Assembly (NCBI GenBank): GCA_900768785.1
Contig: CAAGEG010000147.1
Coordinates: 1 to 23,845, forward strand
Direction: 5' to 3'
DNA: 23,845 nucleotides
Origin: an uncultured Prevotella sp.
GTDB lineage: Bacteria; Bacteroidota; Bacteroidia; Bacteroidales; Bacteroidaceae
Below the pieces are notes generated by a model. It did not search any database, was not told where the DNA came from, and saw only the letters and a program-made list of their open reading frames with translations. A program made the translations under genes and the position numbers. Position 1 is the stretch's first letter. Each line of letters opens with the position of its first letter. This document shows, in pieces, positions 6,806 to 14,688 of this stretch.

Positions 6806-7537
6806 TTACACTCTTTTTACCAATTGAGTCATCATGGTAGCAGCAAGAGCTGCCGTTTCCGTACGCAATCGACACGTGCCTAAGCTTACAGAAACAAAGC
6901 CATGAGACATAGCATCCTTTACTTCTTCTATAGAAAAGTCGCCTTCCGGACCAATCATCACAGTAACATCTTCGCTCTTGTCTGTATGGTCAAGAGAGCT
7001 AAGTTCATTAAACAAATCCTTTCGTTCTATTTCTTCGTAACAATGAGCTATATAACGACGACCTTTAAGCGGCATGTTTATAAACTCTGAAAAGTCGGTC
7101 AAAGGGTTTACAACAGGCTTCCATGACTTGCGACTCTGCTTCATGGCAGACACAACAATCTTTTCTATGCGGTCGGCACGCAATACTTTGCGTTCTGAAA
7201 AACGGCTGCTGATAAACGTAAAAGTATCAATTCCTATCTCCGTAGCCTTTTCACAGAACCACTCGGTACGCTCCATCATCTTGGTAGGTGCCATAGCTAC
7301 ATGAATGTTTCCACGCCATTCCTTGTTTTGAGGCAAGGCTTCAAGAATTTCATAAGCACAATGGCGTTGGGTAGCTAAGGTAACAGCAGCTCTGAAAAAC
7401 GTGCCACAGCCGTCCATAAGAAATATTTCATCTCCGCTTTGAAGCCTCAATACACGTACGGCATGAGTGGCTTCGTCTTGCGGAAGTTCTTGTTTGCTTG
7501 CCGCATCAGGCACATAAAAATATCTAACTTCCTTCAT
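6806..7537 (-). CDS. rsmE: 16S rRNA m3U1498 methyltransferase RsmE
   Basis: A 243-residue SPOUT-class enzyme that methylates N3 of U1498 in 16S rRNA using S-adenosylmethionine. The knotted cofactor-binding region is clear: IGPEGDF (195-201) and SLGTCRLRTETAA (218-230), with the N-terminal PUA-like domain holding HAVRVLR (25-31). The length is normal. Its ATG overlaps the stop of the bifunctional-nuclease gene by 4 bases, a coupling arrangement. It belongs to the leftward operon that starts with the nucleoside permease. Confidence 0.95.
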   Translation of the reverse strand: MKEVRYFYVPDAASKQELPQDEATHAVRVLRLQSGDEIFLMDGCGTFFRAAVTLATQRHCAYEILEALPQNKEWRGNIHVAMAPTKMMERTEWFCEKATEIGIDTFTFISSRFSERKVLRADRIEKIVVSAMKQSRKSWKPVVNPLTDFSEFINMPLKGRRYIAHCYEEIERKDLFNELSSLDHTDKSEDVTVMIGPEGDFSIEEVKDAMSHGFVSVSLGTCRLRTETAALAATMMTQLVKRV

Positions 7538-8079
7538 TTCTTCTTGCGTCTATTAATTTCGTCACGCACATACGACGCCATTTCATAGTTCTCATCTTTA
7601 ATTGCTTGTTCAAGAGCCTTATTCAACATCTCTTCACTTAATGAGTTGATAGGAATAGATATGCCGTTGTGAGTGGGATTAAAAGGTACTGACTGTCTTG
7701 AAAGAAGAGAACTTTCAATATACAAAGGTATGTCTGCCACCACAGACAATAGTATTGCATCAGAGGCACGCAGCTGATCGGAACGACCGGTAACGGTATT
7801 CATAAGGCGCATAATGTATTGTCCTTCGTTTATACCATCAATACTAATTTCGTATTCTGCTGTTTTGTCCATGCGAAGCAGTCGGGACAGCACCTCCGGA
7901 AGCATGATTGTAGTTATGGGAACAGCCTTTACTCTGAGTTCAATCTGCACAGCCATAGACCGATCGCACACTATTGACAACTGTCGTGTACGGCTTTTAT
8001 CGGCAAGAATGATAAGAGCTACATCCGTTCCGCCTACTATTTCAGACACTCCGGCAAAATATAATTGTTCTCTCGGCAT
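7534..8079 (-). CDS. Bifunctional nuclease domain protein (DUF151) with C-terminal UVR motif
   Basis: A 181-residue cytoplasmic protein. Residues about 10-130 match the bifunctional nuclease (BFN/DUF151) fold, including the segment RASDAILLSVVADIPLYIES conserved in the family. Residues about 146-178 (LNKALEQAIKDENYEMASYVRDEI) form a helical hairpin like the UVR motif of UvrB and UvrC. This BFN plus UVR arrangement is common in Bacteroidetes. Nuclease activity is known for some plant and bacterial BFN proteins but not shown here. The gene begins 1 base after the permease stop and overlaps rsmE by 4 bases. Confidence 0.88.
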   Translation of the reverse strand: MPREQLYFAGVSEIVGGTDVALIILADKSRTRQLSIVCDRSMAVQIELRVKAVPITTIMLPEVLSRLLRMDKTAEYEISIDGINEGQYIMRLMNTVTGRSDQLRASDAILLSVVADIPLYIESSLLSRQSVPFNPTHNGISIPINSLSEEMLNKALEQAIKDENYEMASYVRDEINRRKKK

Positions 8080-8080
8080 G

Positions 8081-9391
8081 TTATTTAGCCTCTTTTTTTA
8101 CCCTGAATAATATCACAAACAATATAGCTACCACAAGAGAGAAGGAAGCAAAGAGCAACCAAGTAGTACGCCAATCACCAATAAGATAGCCTTCTTGCCA
8201 ACTACAATAATGATTTACGACCTCTCCGGCAGCTAAAGTGCCGACAGAAGCACCTATTCCGTTGGTCATAAGCATGAAAAGTCCTTGTGCCGAAGCCTGT
8301 ATTGACTTGTCGGTTTCTTGTTCTACAAAGAGAGCACCCGACACATTGAAGAAGTCAAACGCCACTCCATAGACTATCATAGACAAGATAAACATCCACA
8401 AACCATCACCCGGATTTCCCAAACCAAACAGACCGAACCTTAAAACCCATGCTATCATAGACATCAACATAACGATTTTGATACCGAAACGCTTAAGGAA
8501 GAAAGGTATCATAAGGATACATAGAGCCTCTGATATTTGTGATAACGAGGTGAGAAGTGTGGCATTACGTGCACCAAAGCTATCGGCATATTCAGCTATT
8601 CCGCTGAAACTCGTAATGAAGGGCGTAGCATAACCGTTTGTAACCTGCAATGACATGCCAAGCAACATAGAGAAAATGAAAAACAAAGCCATGCGTTTCT
8701 GACCGAAAAGTTTAAAGGCATTGAGTCCGAAAGACTCTGACAACGATTTCTTTTTACCATCATTCTGTATCGGACATGGCGGTAATGTCAATGTGTAAAG
8801 CGCAAGAACAAGACTCAACAAACCTGATACCAAGAACTGCATATAGGTATATTGGAAACGATTGCTGCCTGTCATGCCAAAGAAAAAGCCTTCTTCAGAA
8901 CTGTAACCGGCACAATTGACAAACCACATCAACACGATGAAACCTACTGTTCCAAGTACACGTATAGGAGGAAAATCTTTTATGGTGTCATAACCTCCGT
9001 GATTTAAAGATGAGAAAGCAACGGTATTTGAAAGCGCAATTGTAGGCATATAGAAAGCAACGCTAAGAGTATAAAGCGTAACAAACAAGCTTCTGTTCTC
9101 TATTTCATTACCCAAGCCTGTCTGCCAACCCATATACCAACATCCAATCATAAATAATCCGGCTAATAAATGGCATATTCCGAGCATGCGTTGAGGCTGA
9201 ATAAGTCTGTCAGCAAGTATTCCTATGAGTGTAGGCATAAACAACGACACCAATCCTTGAATAGAATAGAACCAAGGAATAAGGTCTCCAAGTCCGGCAG
9301 AGCCAAGATAATTACTCATACATGTCAGGTATGCACCCCAAACAGCGAACTCCAAGAAGTTCATTATTGCCAAACGCATCTTCAAATTCAT
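8081..9391 (-). CDS. Nucleoside permease, MFS (NupG/XapB-type nucleoside:H+ symporter)
   Basis: A 436-residue inner-membrane transporter with about 12 hydrophobic helices. The N-terminus (MRLAIMNFLEFAVWGAYLTC) and the first cytoplasmic loop region GILADRLIQPQRMLGICHLL are characteristic of the nucleoside:H+ symporter family, which imports nucleosides with protons. The length is slightly above E. coli NupG. It is the first gene after a strong promoter (9495-9526) and leads a tightly packed leftward operon including the BFN nuclease, rsmE, DUF4836 and ABC genes. Exact nucleoside preference cannot be read from the sequence. Confidence 0.9.
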   Translation of the reverse strand: MNLKMRLAIMNFLEFAVWGAYLTCMSNYLGSAGLGDLIPWFYSIQGLVSLFMPTLIGILADRLIQPQRMLGICHLLAGLFMIGCWYMGWQTGLGNEIENRSLFVTLYTLSVAFYMPTIALSNTVAFSSLNHGGYDTIKDFPPIRVLGTVGFIVLMWFVNCAGYSSEEGFFFGMTGSNRFQYTYMQFLVSGLLSLVLALYTLTLPPCPIQNDGKKKSLSESFGLNAFKLFGQKRMALFFIFSMLLGMSLQVTNGYATPFITSFSGIAEYADSFGARNATLLTSLSQISEALCILMIPFFLKRFGIKIVMLMSMIAWVLRFGLFGLGNPGDGLWMFILSMIVYGVAFDFFNVSGALFVEQETDKSIQASAQGLFMLMTNGIGASVGTLAAGEVVNHYCSWQEGYLIGDWRTTWLLFASFSLVVAILFVILFRVKKEAK

Positions 9392-9494
9392 AGACTTTCA
9401 GATTTAAAAGATTATTTTTTCAATTACAACCGCAATAATTATACTCAAAGGAATGATATTTTAACCATCCTAATTATGCGATTGTTACATTATG

Positions 9495-9526
9495 CAAATA
9501 TAGTAAAAACTGAAATAAACGACAAA
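9495..9526 (-). promoter_or_regulatory. Promoter of the nucleoside permease-rsmE-ABC operon
   Basis: On the minus strand TTTG (9523-9526) and TATATTTG (9495-9502) are separated by 20 bases, a full match to the Bacteroidetes TTTG-N19-21-TAnnTTTG consensus. It lies about 105 bases before the permease ATG, leaving a leader of roughly 95 bases in which I see no clear riboswitch. Confidence 0.75.
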
Positions 9527-9538
9527 TGTATTGTGGAA

Positions 9539-11479
9539 TTATAGAGAATTACACTCTTCAATCCACATTGCAGCAGAAGCATCGCTCGGCATTCGCCAAT
9601 CTCCGCGTGGACTTAAGCTCACGCTACCCACTTTGGGGCCATCTGGCATACACGAACGTTTGAATTGTTGACTGAAGAAACGACGGCAGAAAACCGTTAG
9701 CCAATGTTTGATAGTATCATCATTATAGATACCAGCCGACGTGTTATGACCATCAAAAGCATGTTTTGCCAACATGTAAATACGTGCCGGACGATAACCG
9801 TAACGCAACATGTAGAACAAAAAGAAGTCATGCAGCTCATACGGACCAACGAGATCTTCAGTTTTTTGGCTTATATTGCCATCCTCATCTGCAGGTATTA
9901 ACTCCGGACTTATAGGAGTATCGATTATATCAAGCAAGATTGCTTTTGATGTTTCATTACCTATCGTGTCGGCAACAAAGCTTACGAGATAACGAATAAG
10001 GGTCTTTGGCACTCCTGCATTAACGCCATACATGCTCATATGGTCACCGTTGTAGGTAGCCCACCCTAATGCAAGTTCAGACAAATCTCCTGTTCCTATT
10101 ACAGGTGCACCCAATTTATTTGCAAGATCCATAAGGATTTGTGTACGTTCTCTTGCTTGTGAGTTTTCGTAAGTAACATCGTGAACATTAATATCATGGC
10201 CTATGTCGGAGAAATGTTGCTTAACGGCAGGTCCTATGGATATTTCTTTAATTGTTACACCAAGACTTTGCATGAGAGAAACAGCATTATTATAAGTGCG
10301 ATCTGTGGTTCCGAAGCCCGGCATAGTTACCCCTATCACTCCTTCTCTTGGTAATCCAAGTTTGTCAAAAGTCTTTACACAAACCAAAAGAGCGAGAGTA
10401 CTGTCAAGTCCGCCACTAATTCCCAACACGACATTACGGCTGTTGGTATGTGTCAATCGCTTTGCAAGACCTGCCACTTGTATGGAAAATATCTCATCAC
10501 AAGAGGCTTTCATATCTTCATTTTGAGGGATGAAAGGATGCGGATTAATGGTTCTTATAAGTTCAAAATCTTTTGTAGAAATTCCATGAGCCTCAACAAC
10601 ACGTACATCTTTAATGTTTGCTGCGCTTCGGAATGTGGTATTAAACAAGCGTTCCTTCTCTAACATCTCTACATCTATTTGACTTATGACAAGTTGTGAT
10701 GTAAGAGAGAAGCGCTCACCCTCTGCTATGGAACGACCGTTCTCATATATCATGGCATTACCACCATAGACTACATCTTGTGTGCTCTCACCAAAGCCGC
10801 AACAACTATATACATAAGCCGACAAAGTGCGTGCGCTCTGTTGTGAAACAAGTGAACGTAGATATGTGTGTTTGCCTATCAGCTCATCGCTTGCAGATAG
10901 ATTGAAGATGATTTTTGCGCCTGCCAAAGTCAAAATGTTGCTTGGTGGCACAGGAGACCATAGGTCTTCGCATATCTCAACGGCAAAATCAACACCTCCA
11001 TAAGTTCTGAATAGCGTCGGTTGACTTGATATTACCACCTTGCGACCTGCTATTCTGACCTCTGTAGGACATATATCTGATGCCGAGTCGAACCAACGTT
11101 TCTCATAAAATTCTCCATAGTTAGGAAGGAATTGTTTGGGGATAATGCCAAGTATATCGCCTTTTTGTATTACGGCAGCGCAGTTTAGCAACTTGTCACC
11201 TGCTTTTACGGGCATGCCAACTATGCTTATGATATCGAGTTGTCGCGTAAAATCAAGTAGTTTTAACAAGGCTGTCTCTGTCTGTTCTAATATTATAGAC
11301 TGACAAAACAAATCTTGACAAGAATAACCCGTTATGGAAAGTTCGGGAAACACTATTATTTCAACTCCTTTGCCTTCTGCTTGAGCTATTAAAGTTTCTA
11401 TTTGACGAATGTTATAATCGCAATCGGCAACTTTAACAGACGGTATGGCAGATGCAACTTTTATATATCCGTTTTGCAT
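9539..11479 (-). CDS. nadE: Glutamine-dependent NAD+ synthase
   Basis: A 646-residue two-domain enzyme completing NAD+ biosynthesis by amidating deamido-NAD+ with ATP and glutamine-derived ammonia. The N-terminal glutaminase is a nitrilase-fold domain whose catalytic triad is visible: Glu46 (FPELSITGY), Lys115 (IPKQFLP) and Cys170 (VEICEDLW). The C-terminal synthetase has the ATP pyrophosphatase loop SGGLDS (355-360) and the downstream GTGDLSELALGWATYNGD segment. The length is normal for the long, glutamine-using form found in M. tuberculosis and Bacteroidetes. It starts 22 bases after the DUF2027-Smr gene and is probably cotranscribed with it. Confidence 0.96.
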   Translation of the reverse strand: MQNGYIKVASAIPSVKVADCDYNIRQIETLIAQAEGKGVEIIVFPELSITGYSCQDLFCQSIILEQTETALLKLLDFTRQLDIISIVGMPVKAGDKLLNCAAVIQKGDILGIIPKQFLPNYGEFYEKRWFDSASDICPTEVRIAGRKVVISSQPTLFRTYGGVDFAVEICEDLWSPVPPSNILTLAGAKIIFNLSASDELIGKHTYLRSLVSQQSARTLSAYVYSCCGFGESTQDVVYGGNAMIYENGRSIAEGERFSLTSQLVISQIDVEMLEKERLFNTTFRSAANIKDVRVVEAHGISTKDFELIRTINPHPFIPQNEDMKASCDEIFSIQVAGLAKRLTHTNSRNVVLGISGGLDSTLALLVCVKTFDKLGLPREGVIGVTMPGFGTTDRTYNNAVSLMQSLGVTIKEISIGPAVKQHFSDIGHDINVHDVTYENSQARERTQILMDLANKLGAPVIGTGDLSELALGWATYNGDHMSMYGVNAGVPKTLIRYLVSFVADTIGNETSKAILLDIIDTPISPELIPADEDGNISQKTEDLVGPYELHDFFLFYMLRYGYRPARIYMLAKHAFDGHNTSAGIYNDDTIKHWLTVFCRRFFSQQFKRSCMPDGPKVGSVSLSPRGDWRMPSDASAAMWIEECNSL

Positions 11480-11501
11480 AATTGATGTTTTTGTCTTTTT
11501 A

Positions 11502-12563
11502 TTATTTTATCGTAACTTGTGTAGCTCCATAACCGTACTCTCTGAAAGAGGCATCTTGGTATGTGCATTTCTTGTATCGATAGTTGAGTTCGTGAATGAT
11601 TGTATGTCTTAACACACCTTCTCCCTTACCGTGAATAAAGATTATCTTTTTGCCTTTTTGCGCTTTGTATTGGTCCATTGTCTTTCTGAATGTCTCTATT
11701 TGATATGTAAGGATATCTGCTGACGACATTCCCGATGTTGTATCAAGCAAAGCTGTGGCATGTAAATCAACTACTATGGGAGCGTTTTTGTCTTTGTTGG
11801 CATTTGTAACCGGAGTGTTTGTCTTCACAATATCGGTTTTTATTTTACCCACAAGTTCGCTTTTTAGTTTCTCTGCATCAAGGACAAGAGTTCTAACGGG
11901 GCGATCTTGCTCTACAATAGGATAAATTAGGGCATCTTGTTCAAAGAAATCGTTCTCGCAGAATGTATGTAACTTATAGAATTTAACCGTATCTATCCTC
12001 ATAGTGACATCTATTGCCGGTTTGAGAAGAAATGGTTTATCACGTTTATAAGCTATGATTTGAACAGAAACACGTTCAAGTTCGTTAAGGTCATCACGCC
12101 CGAATTCTTCAACAAACAGCTTGGTATTTGGTTCTATCTCTGCTGTATGGCGAAGATGCCATGCGTTGCCTTCTGCAGAAAAATAGGCAAATCTGATGTA
12201 GTAGTTACTGTCATTCACCATATATGCTTCAAATCTTGTCTGGGTTAGTTCCTTTATATTGATAGGAACAAACGCAAGAAAGACAGACAAAGCATCGCCT
12301 CCACGACGTTCTTCCGGTGCTGCCTTAAACGTGATGGGCAAATCTGCCGGCTCTATCTCCTTTTGTTTAACTTCGGGAGTGGGTTTTAAGTAATCGGGAG
12401 TTACGTTATAATCCTCACCTCCGTCAACAACTACATCTTTTATAGATGTAGGTATCTGGAAGCCATCTTCGTCTTCTACGAGTACTACATCCTTGCCTTG
12501 AAATCCTGCTATAATGCCTCCACCTGTCTCACTAAGAAATCTAACCTTATCACCTATCTTCAT
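11502..12563 (-). CDS. DUF2027 and Smr-domain protein
   Basis: A 353-residue cytoplasmic protein. The N-terminus (MKIGDKVRFLSETGGGIIAGF) is the small barrel-like domain typical of Bacteroidetes DUF2027 proteins. The middle (about 85-240) is a beta-rich DUF2027 domain. The C-terminal region (about 265-353) is an Smr domain: VDLHATALL provides the DLH motif and HGKGEGVLR the HGxGxG motif found in MutS2 and Smr endonucleases. Smr domains nick DNA or cleave RNA and in MutS2 can act on stalled ribosomes; the target of this standalone protein is unknown. It is transcribed with nadE. The 86-base gap upstream is AT-rich and shows no clear TAnnTTTG element. Confidence 0.9.
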   Translation of the reverse strand: MKIGDKVRFLSETGGGIIAGFQGKDVVLVEDEDGFQIPTSIKDVVVDGGEDYNVTPDYLKPTPEVKQKEIEPADLPITFKAAPEERRGGDALSVFLAFVPINIKELTQTRFEAYMVNDSNYYIRFAYFSAEGNAWHLRHTAEIEPNTKLFVEEFGRDDLNELERVSVQIIAYKRDKPFLLKPAIDVTMRIDTVKFYKLHTFCENDFFEQDALIYPIVEQDRPVRTLVLDAEKLKSELVGKIKTDIVKTNTPVTNANKDKNAPIVVDLHATALLDTTSGMSSADILTYQIETFRKTMDQYKAQKGKKIIFIHGKGEGVLRHTIIHELNYRYKKCTYQDASFREYGYGATQVTIK

Positions 12564-12649
12564 AATGTGTCTTATATGCTTAATTAATATCTATCAATTT
12601 ATATATATAACGTGTTAAAACATAACTTATTACTAATATCATTCCACAT

Positions 12650-13867
12650 TTAAGGTATAATAAGCGAGCTGTCTCCGTAACTTAAAAATCTGAAATCGTG
12701 GCTTAAAGCATAATTATAGATAGTCTTCCAATCGCCTTTTACGAAAGCACTAACAAGCAGAAGCAGAGTGCTTTTGGGCTGATGAAAGTTTGTTACGAGC
12801 ATTTTTACAATCTTATAATCATATCCGGGAGCTATGATAATACGTGTACTGCCGTGAAAAGTATTTAGAGAATTGCGACTCAAATAATTATAAACATTCT
12901 TCAAAGCCTCTGATGGTGTTATCAGAGCTTTTGTTTCGTAAGGCTCCCACTGCTCTATACGGAGTTCATCTTCGTTAGCATCAGGATTATCTGCCAAACG
13001 AAGCCCCACGTAATAAAGGCTTTCAAGAGTTCTAACACTTGTTGTTCCTACCGCAATAACCTCAGCTCCATGTTCAATAAGCTTTTCTAAGGTTGCCTTT
13101 TTCACGCTGAAATATTCAACATGCATGCTATGTCCGGAAATATCATCACTCTTTACAGGTTTGAAAGTGCCTGCTCCAACGTGTAAAGTCAGCTCTTCAC
13201 GTTCAACACCACGCTTGTCTATAGCAGCCAATACGTCATCTGTGAAATGCAGACCTGCTGTTGGTGCCGCTACGCTACCTTTTATCTTTGAATAAACCGT
13301 TTGATAAGTCTCCTTATCACTATCCTGTGTATCTCTATTAAGGTAAGGTGGGATTGGAAGTTCGCCAACTGCATCTATTATCTCTGCAAATGAGACGTTG
13401 CTATCTGTCCATGTGAACTTCACGAGGTGGCTTGTTCCGTGTTCCTCTCCCCTTTCGGCTATAATGTCAACAGGTTTATTGCCTAAAGTAATAGTGCGTT
13501 TCAACTCTCCTTCTTTCCATTTTTTCAGGTTGCCAACAAGGCAATACCAAGAACATTCTCCCCTTGTTTGAAACATCAATTCATAGTCTGAGGGGTTGGC
13601 AGGCTCTAACAAAAAGACTTCAATCAACGCTCCTGTTGTCTTTCGGAAATGTATTCGTGCTTGTATAACACGCGTATTGTTGAAGATCATCAAAGCCTTT
13701 GAGGGCAGATAATCAGGCAGATTGTAGAAGACATCTTCTGTAACTTTACCTTTATTATATATCAACAACTTGCTATGGTCACGTTTAGCAACCGGAAACT
13801 TCGCGATACGATTGTCGGGTAACTCATAGTCATAATCACTAATATGTATGTGTTTGGTATCTATCAT
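12650..13867 (-). CDS. queA: S-adenosylmethionine:tRNA ribosyltransferase-isomerase QueA
   Basis: A 405-residue enzyme that transfers and isomerises the ribosyl part of SAM onto preQ1 in tRNA to make epoxyqueuosine. Recognisable segments are YELPDNRIAKFP near the start, the SKALMIFNNTRVIQARI strand, SVAAPTAGLHFT, LHVGAGTF and TNFHQPKSTLLLLVSAF. I choose the ATG at 13865-13867 because MIDTKHIHISDYDYELP matches the usual QueA beginning; an upstream in-frame start at 13900 would overlap the PAP2 gene. With this start the gap to PAP2 is 5 bases. It is somewhat longer than E. coli QueA, as usual for Bacteroidetes. Confidence 0.95.
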   Translation of the reverse strand: MIDTKHIHISDYDYELPDNRIAKFPVAKRDHSKLLIYNKGKVTEDVFYNLPDYLPSKALMIFNNTRVIQARIHFRKTTGALIEVFLLEPANPSDYELMFQTRGECSWYCLVGNLKKWKEGELKRTITLGNKPVDIIAERGEEHGTSHLVKFTWTDSNVSFAEIIDAVGELPIPPYLNRDTQDSDKETYQTVYSKIKGSVAAPTAGLHFTDDVLAAIDKRGVEREELTLHVGAGTFKPVKSDDISGHSMHVEYFSVKKATLEKLIEHGAEVIAVGTTSVRTLESLYYVGLRLADNPDANEDELRIEQWEPYETKALITPSEALKNVYNYLSRNSLNTFHGSTRIIIAPGYDYKIVKMLVTNFHQPKSTLLLLVSAFVKGDWKTIYNYALSHDFRFLSYGDSSLIIP

Positions 13868-13872
13868 TTCTA

Positions 13873-14559
13873 TTATATTATTAAAGCCTTTATGATGCAA
13901 TAGAGCAAAGACATAATAAAGACAACCAAAACCACATCTATGTCGTTACGATTATAGCCGGTTTTGGTATATTGTGACGATATATAGTTAAATTCGGGAT
14001 ACATTTTGAGATATGTTCTCAAATAAATAATATATGAGCAAATGCCGGTAAAGAGTCCCCAAACGATGCCAACAAAGATATCGGAAGGATAATGAACACC
14101 AAGATACAGGCGAGTCCAACAGTTGACAAGCGACCATAAGAACATCAAAACAACCAATCGGCGGTCTCTAATCAATAGCGAGAAAAACATGGCAACAGAC
14201 ATTGTGTTTGACGCATGGGCTGAAAAGAAGCTGTAACCTGAGCCTCTGTAGTCGTTGACTATGTGGAGTGAATATTTCAAAGCATAGTCTAACGACGGAC
14301 GTTCACGTGCCACAAGGGGCTTAATAATGAAGTCTGCCACTCCGTCAGAAATTATTACGCATAGCATAACGCACGCTATAGCAAGCAATATCTGCTTCAT
14401 GGTGTCATTATTCTTTATAACGACGTAAAGCAAAGATATATATAAAGGTATCCATGTAAGTCCTGAAGTGAGAGTCAACGCCAAATTGTCAACGAAAAGT
14501 GAATGACTTCCGTTGAACAGAAACAATAAGTCTTGGTCTATGTTGTTGAATAATGGCAT
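13873..14559 (-). CDS. PAP2-family membrane phosphatase
   Basis: A 228-residue membrane protein with about five or six hydrophobic helices and the three-part acid phosphatase signature. The parts are KPLVARERP (Lys80, Arg87, Pro88), SAH at 113-115 (the usual SGH site with Ala for Gly) and TRLYLGVHYPSD with Arg150, His156 and Asp160. The active site faces the periplasm in known relatives, which dephosphorylate undecaprenyl diphosphate, lipid A or phosphatidylglycerol phosphate; the substrate here is unresolved. The gene follows a 22-bp dyad repeat array and precedes queA by 5 bases. Confidence 0.9.
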   Translation of the reverse strand: MPLFNNIDQDLLFLFNGSHSLFVDNLALTLTSGLTWIPLYISLLYVVIKNNDTMKQILLAIACVMLCVIISDGVADFIIKPLVARERPSLDYALKYSLHIVNDYRGSGYSFFSAHASNTMSVAMFFSLLIRDRRLVVLMFLWSLVNCWTRLYLGVHYPSDIFVGIVWGLFTGICSYIIYLRTYLKMYPEFNYISSQYTKTGYNRNDIDVVLVVFIMSLLYCIIKALII

Positions 14560-14583
14560 CTTTAGTTTCTATCTTTATTTATT

Positions 14584-14688
14584 CTAAACACCAAGTTTAT
14601 GTTGTATAAACATATGGTTTACGATGTGTAAACATATAGTTTAGGATGGCTAAACATATAGTTTACGAAGTGAAAAGATATGGATTTT
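14584..14688. repeat. 22-bp-period array of TAAAC-N5-GTTTA dyads (array 2)
   Basis: Four 17-base cores repeat at exactly 22-base spacing: CTAAACACCAAGTTTAT (14584), ATAAACATATGGTTTAC (14606), GTAAACATATAGTTTAG (14628) and CTAAACATATAGTTTAC (14650). A degenerate fifth (14672-14688) touches the end of the BatD-BatE gene. The first core differs at 2 of 17 positions from the second core of array 1, so both arrays belong to one repeat family. It fills the gap between the end of the bat operon and the PAP2 gene. Confidence 0.82.

Noticed and set aside
5409..6875. Longer start for the DUF4836 gene
   Set aside because: It would overlap rsmE by about 70 bases and bury the lipoprotein signal; the internal ATG has a strong GGAAGGA site.
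9392..9494. Riboswitch in the leader of the nucleoside permease gene
   Set aside because: The leader is AT-rich with no purine-riboswitch-like paired arms that I can see.
12650..13900. Upstream start for queA
   Set aside because: Overlaps the end of the PAP2 gene and adds residues not found at the usual QueA N-terminus.
14584..14688. CRISPR-like array or tandem promoter stack
   Set aside because: Spacers are 5 bases. On the minus strand units contain TATGTTTA, close to TAnnTTTG, but the last base is wrong and no TTTG lies 19-21 bases upstream.
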